A stretch of DNA of 42,901 nucleotides, taken from WHSV01 sp050694055. Lineage in GTDB: Bacteria; Actinomycetota; CADDZG01; WHSQ01. The stretch spans positions 1-42,901 of the forward strand of contig JBOGWX010000012.1 of the NCBI GenBank assembly GCA_050694055.1, written 5' to 3'. The notes beneath the pieces were generated by a model, which worked only from the letters and a program-made list of their open reading frames with translations, was not told the origin of the DNA and did no database searches. Below, one piece after another: positions 16,859 to 26,200 of the stretch. How positions within the stretch are numbered: the stretch's first letter is position 1; every line of letters starts with the position of its first letter. The position numbers and the translations under genes were made by a program.

Positions 16859-17563
16859 TCAGCGATCAGGTTGCGACCTAGCGGCGCGGCGCCTCTGAAT
16901 CTCCGCTTTCGCCCTCGCGTACTGCTTCATGGTCCACATACGCCCATCCTTGGCCCAGTCGTACTCGCTCGCCAGGATCGCCAACCCCAACAGGTTGACG
17001 GGGAACGACCAGGGTCCGGGAAGAGGAATGATGATGATTCCGATGACGAAGATCGTCACGCCGACAAAGGTTACGAGAATCCTGCGCGTCATCTCCAGGG
17101 GCGTGCGCGGCACCTTTGCCACCTCGACATCGCCGTCGCTACGCCAGTCCGTTCGGGTGGTTTCACCTGCGTTGGTGGGATGCCTCTCAGACTTGGGAGC
17201 ATGGCGCGCGAACCTTCTGAGGAAGTCCGCGACGCGCTCCGCAGTCGCATGCGTGTCGGTGGGCAGCTTGATGTTCACTTCAAAATCCGCGCCCTGGACG
17301 GCAAGTTCTGGGCCTTGACTTCCCTGCACGTTCACCGCCCATGATGTGACGTTCTCCCAGCGGAAGTTGGTGATGTCCGCCCGGCGACCGTTCCAATGAA
17401 TGATGACCTGTCGGGAGGTAACGAAGGCGAAGCCCTCGCGCCTGGAAGTGGCATCGCCGATTCGTACCCATTGCACGACGTCCTCGTCCGGCTCGAGGAG
17501 ATGGTAGGCGTTGCCGAGAATGAGCTTCTCGCGCTGTTCGTGTATCCAGTGAAGCAGTCCCAT
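16859..17563 (-). CDS. PGPGW-motif transmembrane protein
   Basis: A 234-residue membrane protein of unknown function. The N-terminal region (about 1-140) is soluble and looks like a PH-like or bPH domain: LLEPDEDVVQWVRIGDATSR, then FVTSRQVIIHWNGRR and FRWENVTSW. It is followed by a linker and a hairpin of two helices around ILVTFVGVTIFVIGIIIIPLPGPW, with PLPGPWSFPVNLLGLAILA matching the TIGR02611/PGPGW family pattern; the C-terminus is basic. The start at 17563 (MGLLHWIHEQREKL) is preferred over an open-frame start at 17641, but neither has a strong ribosome site. It sits among tRNA genes beside tadA. Confidence 0.75.
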   Translation of the reverse strand: MGLLHWIHEQREKLILGNAYHLLEPDEDVVQWVRIGDATSRREGFAFVTSRQVIIHWNGRRADITNFRWENVTSWAVNVQGSQGPELAVQGADFEVNIKLPTDTHATAERVADFLRRFARHAPKSERHPTNAGETTRTDWRSDGDVEVAKVPRTPLEMTRRILVTFVGVTIFVIGIIIIPLPGPWSFPVNLLGLAILASEYDWAKDGRMWTMKQYARAKAEIQRRRAARSQPDR

Positions 17564-17686
17564 CGGGGCCAGTAAACCTTGCCTCGGCGACAATGACGAG
17601 TCGGGCAGTGCGAATTGTCTACGAAACCGCCGGAAAGCCACTCGATTGAGATCGTTCGATTCGGCAGTTCTGCAGCGGCGATGAAG

Positions 17687-17760
17687 TACGCCCGGAGGGA
17701 TTCGAACCCCCGACCTTCCGGTCCGTAGCCGGACGCTCTAATCCACTGAGCTACGGGCGC
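17687..17760 (-). tRNA. tRNA-Arg(ACG)
   Basis: Standard cloverleaf, 74 nt, on the minus strand. Acceptor GCGCCCG pairs with CGGGCGT (one G-T end pair), the discriminator is A, the D-arm contains AGCTCAGTGGATTAGAGC and the anticodon arm TCCGG-CTACGGA-CCGGA gives ACG. Its A34 is the substrate of the TadA enzyme encoded nearby. Confidence 0.97.
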
Positions 17761-17807
17761 CTGTGATGCCGTCAAACTCTACCCGACCCGGTTGGGCAGC
17801 CTGAGAG

Positions 17808-17896
17808 CGGAGGCGCGGGGATTTGAACCCCGGAACCGGGTTACCCCGGTTAACGCATTAGCAGTGCGCTCCCTTCGGCCGCTCGGGCACGCCTCC
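17808..17896 (-). tRNA. tRNA-Ser(GCT)
   Basis: Class II cloverleaf, 89 nt, minus strand. Acceptor GGAGGCG pairs with CGCCTCC, the discriminator is G, and the loop CTGCTAA in stem GCGCA/TGCG gives anticodon GCT (codons AGC/AGT). The variable arm CCGGGGTAACCCGG is perfect. Confidence 0.96.
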
Positions 17897-17913
17897 GCCG
17901 GGAATCATAGCGG

Positions 17914-19368
17914 TTAGGGGGCTTGCGACTCCTCGAGGAGCGATTCGTCCACGTCCAAGAGCTCACGCTGAATGTCGAACTCGCTGCCGAGGCTCCGAAA
18001 GCTTACGTAGTCAACTGCCGAAGGCAATCCATCGCGGAAATAGACGACCTGCGCCTCGTAGGGGAGATCGGCCTCGATGGTGAACGAGCCGAGCCCCGTC
18101 GCTCCCGTGGAACCGACGACCAACTGAACGGTCCCGTCCTCGATACGCAGATCGCGCTCGTGCGTGTGCCCCGACAAGACGAGTGGCACCCCTCCATAAG
18201 ACTCCAGGGCGAGGCGCTGGTCGTGCACGGCCAGGACATCCGGGGTGAGCTCCTCGACCGCGTCGGCGACCAACCCGGCCTCCTCTTCACGTACCTCGTT
18301 GCCCTCCTCGGTGGTTATCTCGTTGGACGCAGTGAAGGTTGGGTCGGCCCAGCCGAGCACATCCACTCCACCCACCGTCGTCGTCTCGCCGTCGAGCAAG
18401 ACCACCTCGTCGAGCCTCGCCAGGTCCGCCCGGTTCGCAATCGAGTCATGGTTGCCCGGGATGAACACGTAGGGGACGGGGAAACCCTCGATCAGATCTC
18501 CGATGCGCGCCTCGACCGGGTTGCCGAAAGAGGTGAGGTCACCGGTGTCGATCACCGCCGAAACGCCGAACTGCCGGGCCAGTTGACGAGTGACCTCGAC
18601 GCCCAACGGGTTCGAGTGCACGTCACTGACGTGCAGGATCGCAACCGTACCGCCGGCGGGATCATCAAGCGGTTGGGCGAGCAGCGCTACCAGGTCGGAG
18701 ATGCGCTGGGATGCGATCTCGACCCGATCTCGCAGATTGTCCAACGAGCCGAGGTTTCGGTTGACCGCCTCCAGCATGTCCGGGGCGCGGGCGAGAGTAC
18801 CCGTGAACTTGGGCTCCTCCCACCCATCCGGGTCGAAGGTCACGAGCGCGAGGCCGAAGAGAGACGAGACGGCCACGAGGCCACCGGCGGCCGCCGCGCC
18901 GATGTACTTCCACTTCCGGTACGGCATCAGAGCACCCATCAGCGCTCCGATGATCGTGCCCGCGACGACCAGTAGAACCCCCGTGCGTTGCAGTGTTCCC
19001 GTGAGGTCGTCTCGTATCTGGGAGGTCAGCTCGTGGCGGCCGTCGTCGGTCGAGATTGCCGCTCCGAGTGCAGGGATGTCGAGCCGGACCAGCTCGATCC
19101 CGAACGAAACGGGGGTGTCGTGGGTGCGCGCGGTGATCCGTCCGAGCGGCGGAATCACAACCGCCGTGTTCCCGCCCCCCAGTCGAGCGGTCGTGCGAAC
19201 CCTCGCCGGGCCGAGCTCCTGAGCGGGCAGTGGGATGAACCTGAGCAGCAGCAGTGCCGCCACGGCCCCCATGGTGAAGACAGTCAGGTATCGAAGAGCC
19301 CGTCGAGTGCCGCTACGCATAGGGATTGCTTGCAGGGGTTTCCTGCGTCGAAAAGACCGATTCCTCAT
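17914..19368 (-). CDS. Membrane-anchored metallophosphoesterase
   Basis: A 484-residue protein with a calcineurin-like phosphatase domain in its C-terminal half. Metal-binding motifs in order: HVSDVHSNPLG, VIDTGDLTSFGNP, PYVFIPGNHDS, a His in VLAVHDQR, and LSGHTHERDL. The N-terminal half carries helices at about residues 25-46, 126-148 (LLVVAGTIIGALMGALM) and 155-178, with a roughly 80-residue extracytoplasmic segment after the first. The catalytic domain is therefore probably outside or at the membrane; topology was judged by eye. Substrate is unknown. An internal start at Met17 is possible. It is divergent from the sugar dehydrogenase gene. Confidence 0.87.
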   Translation of the reverse strand: MRNRSFRRRKPLQAIPMRSGTRRALRYLTVFTMGAVAALLLLRFIPLPAQELGPARVRTTARLGGGNTAVVIPPLGRITARTHDTPVSFGIELVRLDIPALGAAISTDDGRHELTSQIRDDLTGTLQRTGVLLVVAGTIIGALMGALMPYRKWKYIGAAAAGGLVAVSSLFGLALVTFDPDGWEEPKFTGTLARAPDMLEAVNRNLGSLDNLRDRVEIASQRISDLVALLAQPLDDPAGGTVAILHVSDVHSNPLGVEVTRQLARQFGVSAVIDTGDLTSFGNPVEARIGDLIEGFPVPYVFIPGNHDSIANRADLARLDEVVLLDGETTTVGGVDVLGWADPTFTASNEITTEEGNEVREEEAGLVADAVEELTPDVLAVHDQRLALESYGGVPLVLSGHTHERDLRIEDGTVQLVVGSTGATGLGSFTIEADLPYEAQVVYFRDGLPSAVDYVSFRSLGSEFDIQRELLDVDESLLEESQAP

Positions 19369-19438
19369 AGACTGACGACCCTAAGTGGTCGGCACCGTAT
19401 GCGGGCCACATGGCGCACTCATGCTAGGAGGGTTCTCC

Positions 19439-20482
19439 GTGAAGGTTAGAGCCACGGTGCTCGTCGTCGCCGCCTCGCTCATCCCATTCGCGCCCCCGGC
19501 GTCGGCGCTGCCCCCCAACACCAAGGTGCAGACTTACAAGTCGGGGCTGAACTTCCCGGTCGACATGGACTGGGTGCCCAAGAGCAAGAAGATCTTCTTT
19601 ACCGAGAAGAACACCGGCAAGATCCGGATCTTGAAAGGGCGCAGGCTACAGAAACGGGCGTGCGCGACCCTGAACGTCAACTCGACCGGCGAACGAGGTT
19701 TGCTCGGTATCGCGCTGCACCCGGATTACAAGGACAACCGCTACCTCTACGTCTACTTCACCAAAGCGTCACCGCTGCAACATCAGGTGAAGCGCTTTAC
19801 GGTCCGCAAGGGGAAGTGTCGCAACCCCAAGGTCATCGTGGGCGGGCTGAGCGCAGACTCCGGCGGTTACCACAACGGGGGTCAGGTGGAGTTCGCAGGG
19901 GGCAAGCTGTATGTCTCGACGGGCGAGCAGCACGAACCGGCACTGGCCCAGGACACCGGCAACCGGCTCGGCAAGATACTTCGCTTGAACCCCAACGGCT
20001 CGGTGCCCGACGGCAACCCCTTCGGTAACGCGGTATGGAGCTACGGGCATCGCAACCCCTTCGGCCTCGCACACAAGCCGGGAACGACGAAGATCTACTC
20101 GACCGAGAACGGCCCCCAGTGCGACGACGAGTTCAACGTGATCAAGAAGGGTCGCAACTACGGATGGGGCAGTGGTTATCAGTGCGGCACGCGCGGCGTC
20201 GGCCCCAACCCAAAGCCGCCCGAGGTGCGCTGGAGCAACATCATCGTACCTACCGACCCCACCTTCTACAGGGGCGCGATGAAGAAGCTCAACGGCGATG
20301 TCTACACCGGCGACTTCACGGGGCACATTCGCAGACTGGTGATGAACTCGAAGGGCACGCGCGTACGCCGGCAGCGCGTCATCCTCAGCGGGCAGGGCGG
20401 TGTCACCGACGTCACCAAAGGGCCCGGTGGCTGGCTCTACTTCGCCACCACCAGCGCGATCAAGCGCATCGTTCCCGAGTAA
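19439..20482 (+). CDS. Secreted PQQ-dependent glucose/sorbosone dehydrogenase-like protein
   Basis: A six-bladed beta-propeller of the GSDH (glucose/sorbosone dehydrogenase) family, which oxidises sugars using PQQ. The GTG start at 19439 has TAGGAGGG upstream and gives a signal peptide (VRATVLVVAASLIPFAPPASA) with cleavage after ASA. Family features include LNFPVDMDWVPKSKKIFFTEK, RGLLGIALHPDYKDNRYLYVYFT, YHNGGQVEFAGGKLYVSTGE and VWSYGHRNPFGLAH. The 347-residue length is near the low end of the family. Cofactor and substrate are inferred only from the fold. The gene is followed by a two-component system after 54 bases, which may be independent. Confidence 0.88.
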   Translation: MKVRATVLVVAASLIPFAPPASALPPNTKVQTYKSGLNFPVDMDWVPKSKKIFFTEKNTGKIRILKGRRLQKRACATLNVNSTGERGLLGIALHPDYKDNRYLYVYFTKASPLQHQVKRFTVRKGKCRNPKVIVGGLSADSGGYHNGGQVEFAGGKLYVSTGEQHEPALAQDTGNRLGKILRLNPNGSVPDGNPFGNAVWSYGHRNPFGLAHKPGTTKIYSTENGPQCDDEFNVIKKGRNYGWGSGYQCGTRGVGPNPKPPEVRWSNIIVPTDPTFYRGAMKKLNGDVYTGDFTGHIRRLVMNSKGTRVRRQRVILSGQGGVTDVTKGPGGWLYFATTSAIKRIVPE

Positions 20483-20536
20483 CCGGTCGCGGCGCTCTCC
20501 CGGAAGAACCCGAGCGGCTCGTCTACGCTCGAAGCC

Positions 20537-21751
20537 ATGGATCGAGCGATGATCTCGCCGGCCGCCGAGCGCTACCGGCGCACGCTGTCGCGCGGCGCGC
20601 TGGTCTTCAGATGGGTGTCGCTGGCATGGATGACCGTCCTCGCGTTGACGGACATGAACAGCCTGCCGCGACCGATCCTGGCCTGGATCTCGATAGCCGC
20701 GACCGCAGGGTGGACGCTCTGGTTGTCGAAGGATGCGGCCCCGACGCGCCTCGTGCTCGCCCTCGACCTCGCCCTGTGCGCCTATCTCTTGCTCGTCTCC
20801 GGCGTCGCGGTCCCGGAGGGCGCGATCGTGACCAGCCGGCCCTTCTTTTCCGCCGCCTATCCCGTCAACGCGGTGCTTCTTTGGGCCATCGTGCACGGCC
20901 CCCGAGCCGGAATCGCGTCGGGGGCCGTGCTGGGCCTCGCCCTCGCCTTGACGCGGCCCTTGAACGGAATTTCGTTCGCCGAGCTCTCACGAGCAGAGTG
21001 GCAGAACATCGGCGGAGCCACCGTGCTCTATCTCGTGGGCGGTGCTGCCCTGGGGCTGGTGGCGCGCGTGCTCGTCGCCTCGGGTGACGCCCTCGAGAGA
21101 GCGACCAACGACCTCTTGATCGAGCGCGAGCGCGCCGGTCGACTTGCGGAGCGAGAGTCCCTCGCGCGTGAGATCCACGACTCCGTCTTGCAGTCTCTCG
21201 CTCTCGTGCACAAGAAAGGGCGTGAGCTGGCGACGTCGCCCACCGTCCCCGCTGCCGAGGTCGCCAGGCTGGCCGAGATCGCGGGGCAACAGGAAGTCGA
21301 GCTCCGAGGTCTGATCCTTCGTCAGCCTCAGGAGGGGGTAACGGGGCGAACGTCGTTGCGCGACGCTCTCGAATCGCAGGGGCGCGTCGTCGAAAGTGTG
21401 CCCGTCACCGTCAGCGCGGTCGGCGCCCTGATGCTCGACACCCACGTCGCCACGGAGCTGACGGCCGCGGTGCGCCAGGCGCTGGAGAACGTGGCGAGGC
21501 ACGCCGACGCGACGCGCGCGTCGGTCTTCGCGGAAGAGGACGGCGAGGTCGTCGTGGTGTCCGTGACCGACGACGGTGGCGGCTTCCACTACGACGAAGC
21601 CGCCTTCGTGGCGGCCGGCAAAGTCGGCATGTTGAAGAGCATGAAGGGTCGAGTCGAAGACCTTGGTGGAAGTATGAGCGTAGACAGCGCTCTGGGAAGG
21701 GGAACCGAGATCGAGTTCCGCGTTCCGTTGCGTGAGAGGGCCGAGCGATGA
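20537..21751 (+). CDS. Membrane sensor histidine kinase (HisKA_3/NarL type)
   Basis: A 404-residue sensor kinase. Four to six hydrophobic segments fill residues 22-180, with little extracytoplasmic loop, so sensing is probably within the membrane. A coiled stretch (185-208) leads to the HisKA_3 box SLAREIHDSVLQSLALVHKKG with phosphoacceptor His214. The ATPase has the N box ALENVARHADA (Asn318), the G1 box VTDDGGGF (343-350) and G2 LGRGTEIEF (386-394). The stop overlaps the regulator start by four bases (ATGA), so the pair is translated together. This kind of kinase with an intramembrane sensor is common in actinobacteria; signal unknown. Ribosome site is weak. Confidence 0.92.
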   Translation: MDRAMISPAAERYRRTLSRGALVFRWVSLAWMTVLALTDMNSLPRPILAWISIAATAGWTLWLSKDAAPTRLVLALDLALCAYLLLVSGVAVPEGAIVTSRPFFSAAYPVNAVLLWAIVHGPRAGIASGAVLGLALALTRPLNGISFAELSRAEWQNIGGATVLYLVGGAALGLVARVLVASGDALERATNDLLIERERAGRLAERESLAREIHDSVLQSLALVHKKGRELATSPTVPAAEVARLAEIAGQQEVELRGLILRQPQEGVTGRTSLRDALESQGRVVESVPVTVSAVGALMLDTHVATELTAAVRQALENVARHADATRASVFAEEDGEVVVVSVTDDGGGFHYDEAAFVAAGKVGMLKSMKGRVEDLGGSMSVDSALGRGTEIEFRVPLRERAER

Positions 21752-22404
21752 GCGAAGAGATAATCAAGGTGTTCGTAGTGGACGATCATCCGGTTTGGCG
21801 CGACGGGATCAAGGCGGATCTCGAGGGCTCAGGGCTTGCCGAGGTCGTCGGCGAGGCATCGGATGGGGGTGAGGCCGTAGAACGCACGCTCGAGCTGATG
21901 CCGGATGTGGTGCTGATGGATCTGCAGCTACCGAGCCTCTCGGGGGCCGAGGCCACGCGGCTCATCGTGGAGGAGGCACCCCACGTGAAAGTGCTGGTGC
22001 TGTCGGCCTCGGCCGAGGAGGCCGACGTGCTGGAAGCCGTGAAGTCGGGTGCCTCCGGTTACCTGTTGAAGAGCTCGACCTCGCAGGAGGTGCGCGACGC
22101 GATCGTACGAGTCACTGCGGGCGACGCCGTGTTCACTCCGTCGCTGGCGGGGCTCGTGCTGGGTGAGTTCAGACGCATCGCGCGCGACGACCTCGGCGAG
22201 CCCGGCCTCAGCGGGCGCGAGAACGAGGTGCTCAAGCTCGTTGCGAAGGGCTACAGCTACAAGGAGATCGGCGAGAGGTTGTTCATCTCGACCAAGACGG
22301 TCCAGAATCACGTCCAGAACATACTGACGAAGCTGCAGCTCAAGCGGCGCTACGAACTGATGCGCTATGCGATTCAGAAGGGTCTCGACCGGCTCCCCGA
22401 GTAG
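21748..22404 (+). CDS. LuxR/NarL-family response regulator
   Basis: Partner of the overlapping sensor kinase, 218 residues. The receiver domain shows the acidic pair Asp12-Asp13, phosphoacceptor Asp58 in VVLMDLQLP, a conserved Ser in VLVLSASAE and Lys in GYLLKSSTS. The C-terminal LuxR HTH begins LSGRENEVLKLVAKGYSYKEIGERLFISTKTVQNHVQNILTKL, with TKTVQNHVQNI as the recognition helix. Its targets cannot be seen; the adjacent convergent gene is bpa. Only 61 bases separate its stop from the bpa stop. Confidence 0.95.
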   Translation: MSEEIIKVFVVDDHPVWRDGIKADLEGSGLAEVVGEASDGGEAVERTLELMPDVVLMDLQLPSLSGAEATRLIVEEAPHVKVLVLSASAEEADVLEAVKSGASGYLLKSSTSQEVRDAIVRVTAGDAVFTPSLAGLVLGEFRRIARDDLGEPGLSGRENEVLKLVAKGYSYKEIGERLFISTKTVQNHVQNILTKLQLKRRYELMRYAIQKGLDRLPE

Positions 22405-22465
22405 CTTACGCTTCTAACCGGTCCGATCCGGGTGGTCGCCCACCGCACCCCGGCCAGAGTGAGTC

Positions 22466-22978
22466 CTAGAGGTAGGTTCCCCCACCCGCCTCGGGCTGCC
22501 CTTCTCCGGGCGAACGACCGGGGGGAAGGCCGGGGCGGCGCATCTCGTCGAGCCGGGCCCTGGTCTCCATCTGCTGCGCGAACAGCATGGCCTGTATGCC
22601 GTGAAACAGACCCTCGAGCCACCCGACGAGCTGGGCGTGTGCGATGCGCAACTCCGCATCACTCGGCACATCGTCGGAGTCGAAAGGGAGGCTCAGGCGC
22701 TCGAGCTCCTCTCGCAACTCGGGCGACAGCACATCGGAGAGCTCCCGGACGGAGGTCTCGTAGATCTCGCGGAGACGGCTGCGGCTAGCGTCGTCCAGGG
22801 GGGCCTGGCGAACCTCGTCGAGCAACTGGCGCACCATCGAGCCGATACGCATCACCTTCGCCGGCGACTCGATGGTCTCCCGTTGCTCGTCATCCTCGGC
22901 CCCCTCCGGTGCCTCGGGAGCCGGCTGGCCGGGCACGACCACTACGGGCCGGCGGCTTGGATCGAATTGTTGGGACAT
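22466..22978 (-). CDS. bpa: Bacterial proteasome activator Bpa (PafE)
   Basis: ATP-independent ring activator of the actinobacterial 20S proteasome. The core matches the family (formerly DUF2587): PAKVMRIGSMVRQLLDEVR, APLDDASRSRLREIYETS, LSPELREELERLSLPF, and VPSDAELRIAHAQLVGWLEGLFHGIQAMLFAQQM. The 170-residue protein ends GGTYL, equivalent to the GQYL tail of the mycobacterial protein that docks into and opens the proteasome gate. The N-terminal 35 residues are disordered and acidic, as in homologues. An inverted repeat (CACTC-TCTT/AAGAGTG, 22981-23002) overlaps its ribosome site. Its presence predicts prcBA elsewhere in this genome. Confidence 0.95.
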   Translation of the reverse strand: MSQQFDPSRRPVVVVPGQPAPEAPEGAEDDEQRETIESPAKVMRIGSMVRQLLDEVRQAPLDDASRSRLREIYETSVRELSDVLSPELREELERLSLPFDSDDVPSDAELRIAHAQLVGWLEGLFHGIQAMLFAQQMETRARLDEMRRPGLPPGRSPGEGQPEAGGGTYL

Positions 22979-23225
22979 ATCACTCCTCTTCTAACAAGAG
23001 TGCCTGGTCCAGATTGGTCCGGAGGACGGTGCACCGCCATGGTAGTCGCCGGTGCGGATTGTGCTCCGCGCCACTTTCTTGGGCCTCTACCCGATCGAAA
23101 ACCAGTGAAATCCCCGCGAATCATGACAACGCTCTGGTGGCACCGAACTTTCGCTTTCTTGTCTAACTAGTTAAGCGTAAGTTCGGAAGCGTCCAAATCG
23201 CTCGAAAACTCGAACGCGGAGGTCA
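22979..23225. other. Divergent promoter region, bpa / STAND regulator
   Basis: No gene seen in these 247 bases. A perfect 10-bp palindrome TAACTAGTTA lies at 23164-23173, about 53 bases before the start of the large regulator; it is AT-rich against the GC-rich background and is a candidate operator or part of a promoter. The ribosome site GGAGG of that regulator is just before 23226. Confidence 0.4.
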
Positions 23226-26200
23226 ATGAACGCAAGGGCTTCAGAGCCGCACGTAGCAACCGCCAAGATAATCCCGCCGGTGCGCGGCGCGACCGTTCTC
23301 GATCGACCCAGGCTCGATGATCTGCTCCACGAGGTGACGACTCGTCGGCTCACGACCGTGATAGCCGATGCCGGCTTCGGTAAATCGACTCTCCTCAGTG
23401 CCTGGTCCAGCACGGTAACGCCCGCCTGGTACACGGTCACGCGCGAGGACCGCAGCCTGCCCAGTTTTGCGCTTGGTCTGCTGGCCGCGCTGCGCCTACG
23501 CGTGCCCGATCTTCCGGGCGAGATCGCGGCCGGCATGGTCGGTTCCAGCGGACCCGACTCGGGCACTGATGACGGGGGGCGCGCTCAAGCGTTTGCCGCG
23601 GTCCTGTCGGAGATGCTCTACCACCAGCTCAAGCGGGATCTCGTCCTGATTCTGGACGACTTTCACGAGCTCGATTCGGACGGCCCTTCGGTGAGGGTCA
23701 TCGACGAGCTGTGCCGCCAGGCCCCCTCGACGCTGCACCTGGTGCTCGCGGGTCGGAACGAGCTCCCGTTTCCGATCGAGCGTCTGCGAGGGCAGGGGCA
23801 GGTGCTCGAGGTCACCGGCGCGGAGCTCAGCTTCTCGAGCGAGGAAACGGGCGCGCTGTTGCGAAGCGCGCTCGAGGAGCCGGCCGAAGGGCTCGGTCCC
23901 GAGCTCCAGCGAATGACGGGCGGATGGCCGGCGGCGGTGCGATTGACACTCGAGTCCCTGAAGACCAGTCCCGTAGAGGAGCGATCAAGTCGACTCGCGC
24001 GTGTTGCGGCACGAGGCGGTCCTCTCTACACCTATCTGGCGCGCGAAATCTTCGAGGGCGAATCGCCCGAGGTTCGCAAGCTCGTGCGGGAGATGGCCGC
24101 GCTCGATCGGTTCACAGCGGGGGTCTGCGAGGAGCTCGGCATTCGCAATGCCGCCGAGTTGCTCACCGTCCTCGCGCGCCGTGGGCTCTTCGTCGAACCC
24201 TCGGGACACGAGGAGTGGTTCAGGCTCAACGCTCCACTGGGTCAGTTCGCGCGCGAGGAACTGCCCATGGGCACCGACGAACGCCGGTGGGTACACCGCA
24301 CCGCGGCGCGCTGGTTCGAAGCCCACGGCTATATCGAGGAAGCGGTTAAGTCGCTCGAGGCCATGGACGACCGCGACGGGCTTGCACGAGTCCTCGAACA
24401 GCACGGGCCGGCGCTCTTGGCCCACGGTGCCGTCGACACTCTGATCACGGCGATCGAAAACGTGCCACCTGAGCTGAGAGGCCGGCGAATTCTCCAGCTC
24501 GAAGGCGAGGCGCTGCAGGTACGCGGAGACTGGGTCGGGGCGCTGGCTTGCTTCGAGCGCGTCGCGCGCGATGAGGACCACTTGGAACCCGAGATCGCCT
24601 GGCGCATGGTGCTGATCCACTACCTCAGCTCCGAGCCCGACGACGCTCTTGAAACCTTCGATCGCGCGCGCATCGATGGCTCGGATCCTCGCAACGAAGC
24701 GCTGCTCCTTGCCTGGACCGCGACCGTGCACTGGATGCGCGGCGAGGCCAAGATGTGCCGTGAGCATGCCGAACAAGCAATGTCGAAAGCCCGCAGCGTC
24801 GGAGATTCGGAGGCTCTGGCGGTGACGCACACGGTCATGGCCCTGCTCGCCGCGCTCGAGGCGGACCGGCGCGCGAACGACGCCCACTACATACAAGCGC
24901 TCGAGCACGCGGAACGAACGCGCGACGTCTTGCTCATTGCGCGCGTGCGAACGAATCGTGCTTCCCACCACATGGAGGAAAGTTCATACTCCGAGGCGCT
25001 GGGTGAGCTCGATATCGCCATCCGGCTGGCCGATCTCGCGGGCTTCGTAATCATCCAAGCGTTGGCGCTGGCGAACCGCGGAGAAGTGAAGTTCTATCTC
25101 GGCAAGCTGGATGAGGCGATTGCGGACAACGAGGCCGCCAAGTCCCTATACCAGAGAGCCAACTCCCGGCGCGTGTCCTACCCGCTCTGCACGCTCGCCG
25201 ACATCCATCGCGAGCGGGGAGAGAACGCGCTGGCGCGCGCCGCATACGAGGAAGCGATCGATCAATCGGACGAACCGAAGGACCTTCAGGCACTCGTCCC
25301 CGCGCTGTCGGGACTGGCTCGTCTCCTTGCCACCGAGGATCCCGAGCGCGCGTCCCAGCTCGCCTCGAGGGCGCTCGAGCTCGGCGTCGGGCTCGAAAGA
25401 GTGCCGGCGATCTTGGCCGCGGGATGGGTGGCCGCGGCGCAGAAGAACACCGACACGGCGCTGCGACACGCCGACGACGCAGCTCGGGAGGCGCGCGCTC
25501 GACGCGACCGCGCGGGCCTGGCCGAGGCGCTGGAGTTGCGCGCGCTCACCTGCGGAGATGCCTCTGAAGGAGCGGAGCTCGTGGATCAGGCCAGAACCAT
25601 ATGGCGCGAGATCGGCAACCCTTTGGGTGAAGCGCGCGCAGAGTTGGCGGCGGCTCATCTCCGAGGCGAACCGGCGACGAGTCCCAGAGCGGAACGAGCC
25701 GAACGGTTCCTGCGCGAGCACGGCGTGCGGAAGGGATCGATGAGTGCCGCCGGGCTGCTGTTCTCGCTGCAGGATCAGGCCGTCGGAACGGTCGATATCC
25801 ACACGCTCGGCGGCTTCAGAGTGGTGCGCGACGGAAGCTCCATCCCGCGCACCGCGTGGCAATCAAAAAAGGCGCGCGACCTGCTGAAGATCCTCGTCGC
25901 TCGCCGGGGCCGGCCGACGACGCGCGAGTACCTCATGGAGGCCCTGTGGCCCGACGAGGAACTGCGCAAGGTCGCCAACCGTTTCTCCGTAGCCCTCGCC
26001 ACGCTTCGGGGTGTTCTCGATCCCGACAAGCGTTTCGATCCCGGACATTTCGTGGTCGCAGATCAGTACAACGCTCGTATCGACCTCGACCATCTCGGCG
26101 TGGATGTCGAAACCTTCCTCGGTCACGTACGTCTCGGCTTCGAGGCGCAGCGGAACGGAGAAGAGGGCGAAGCCGTCGATCATCTGACGCGCGCCGAATC

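Noticed and set aside
19769..20896. Minus-strand open frame of 375 codons opposite the sugar dehydrogenase and kinase
   Set aside because: Spans two real genes on the other strand and shows no protein-like features.
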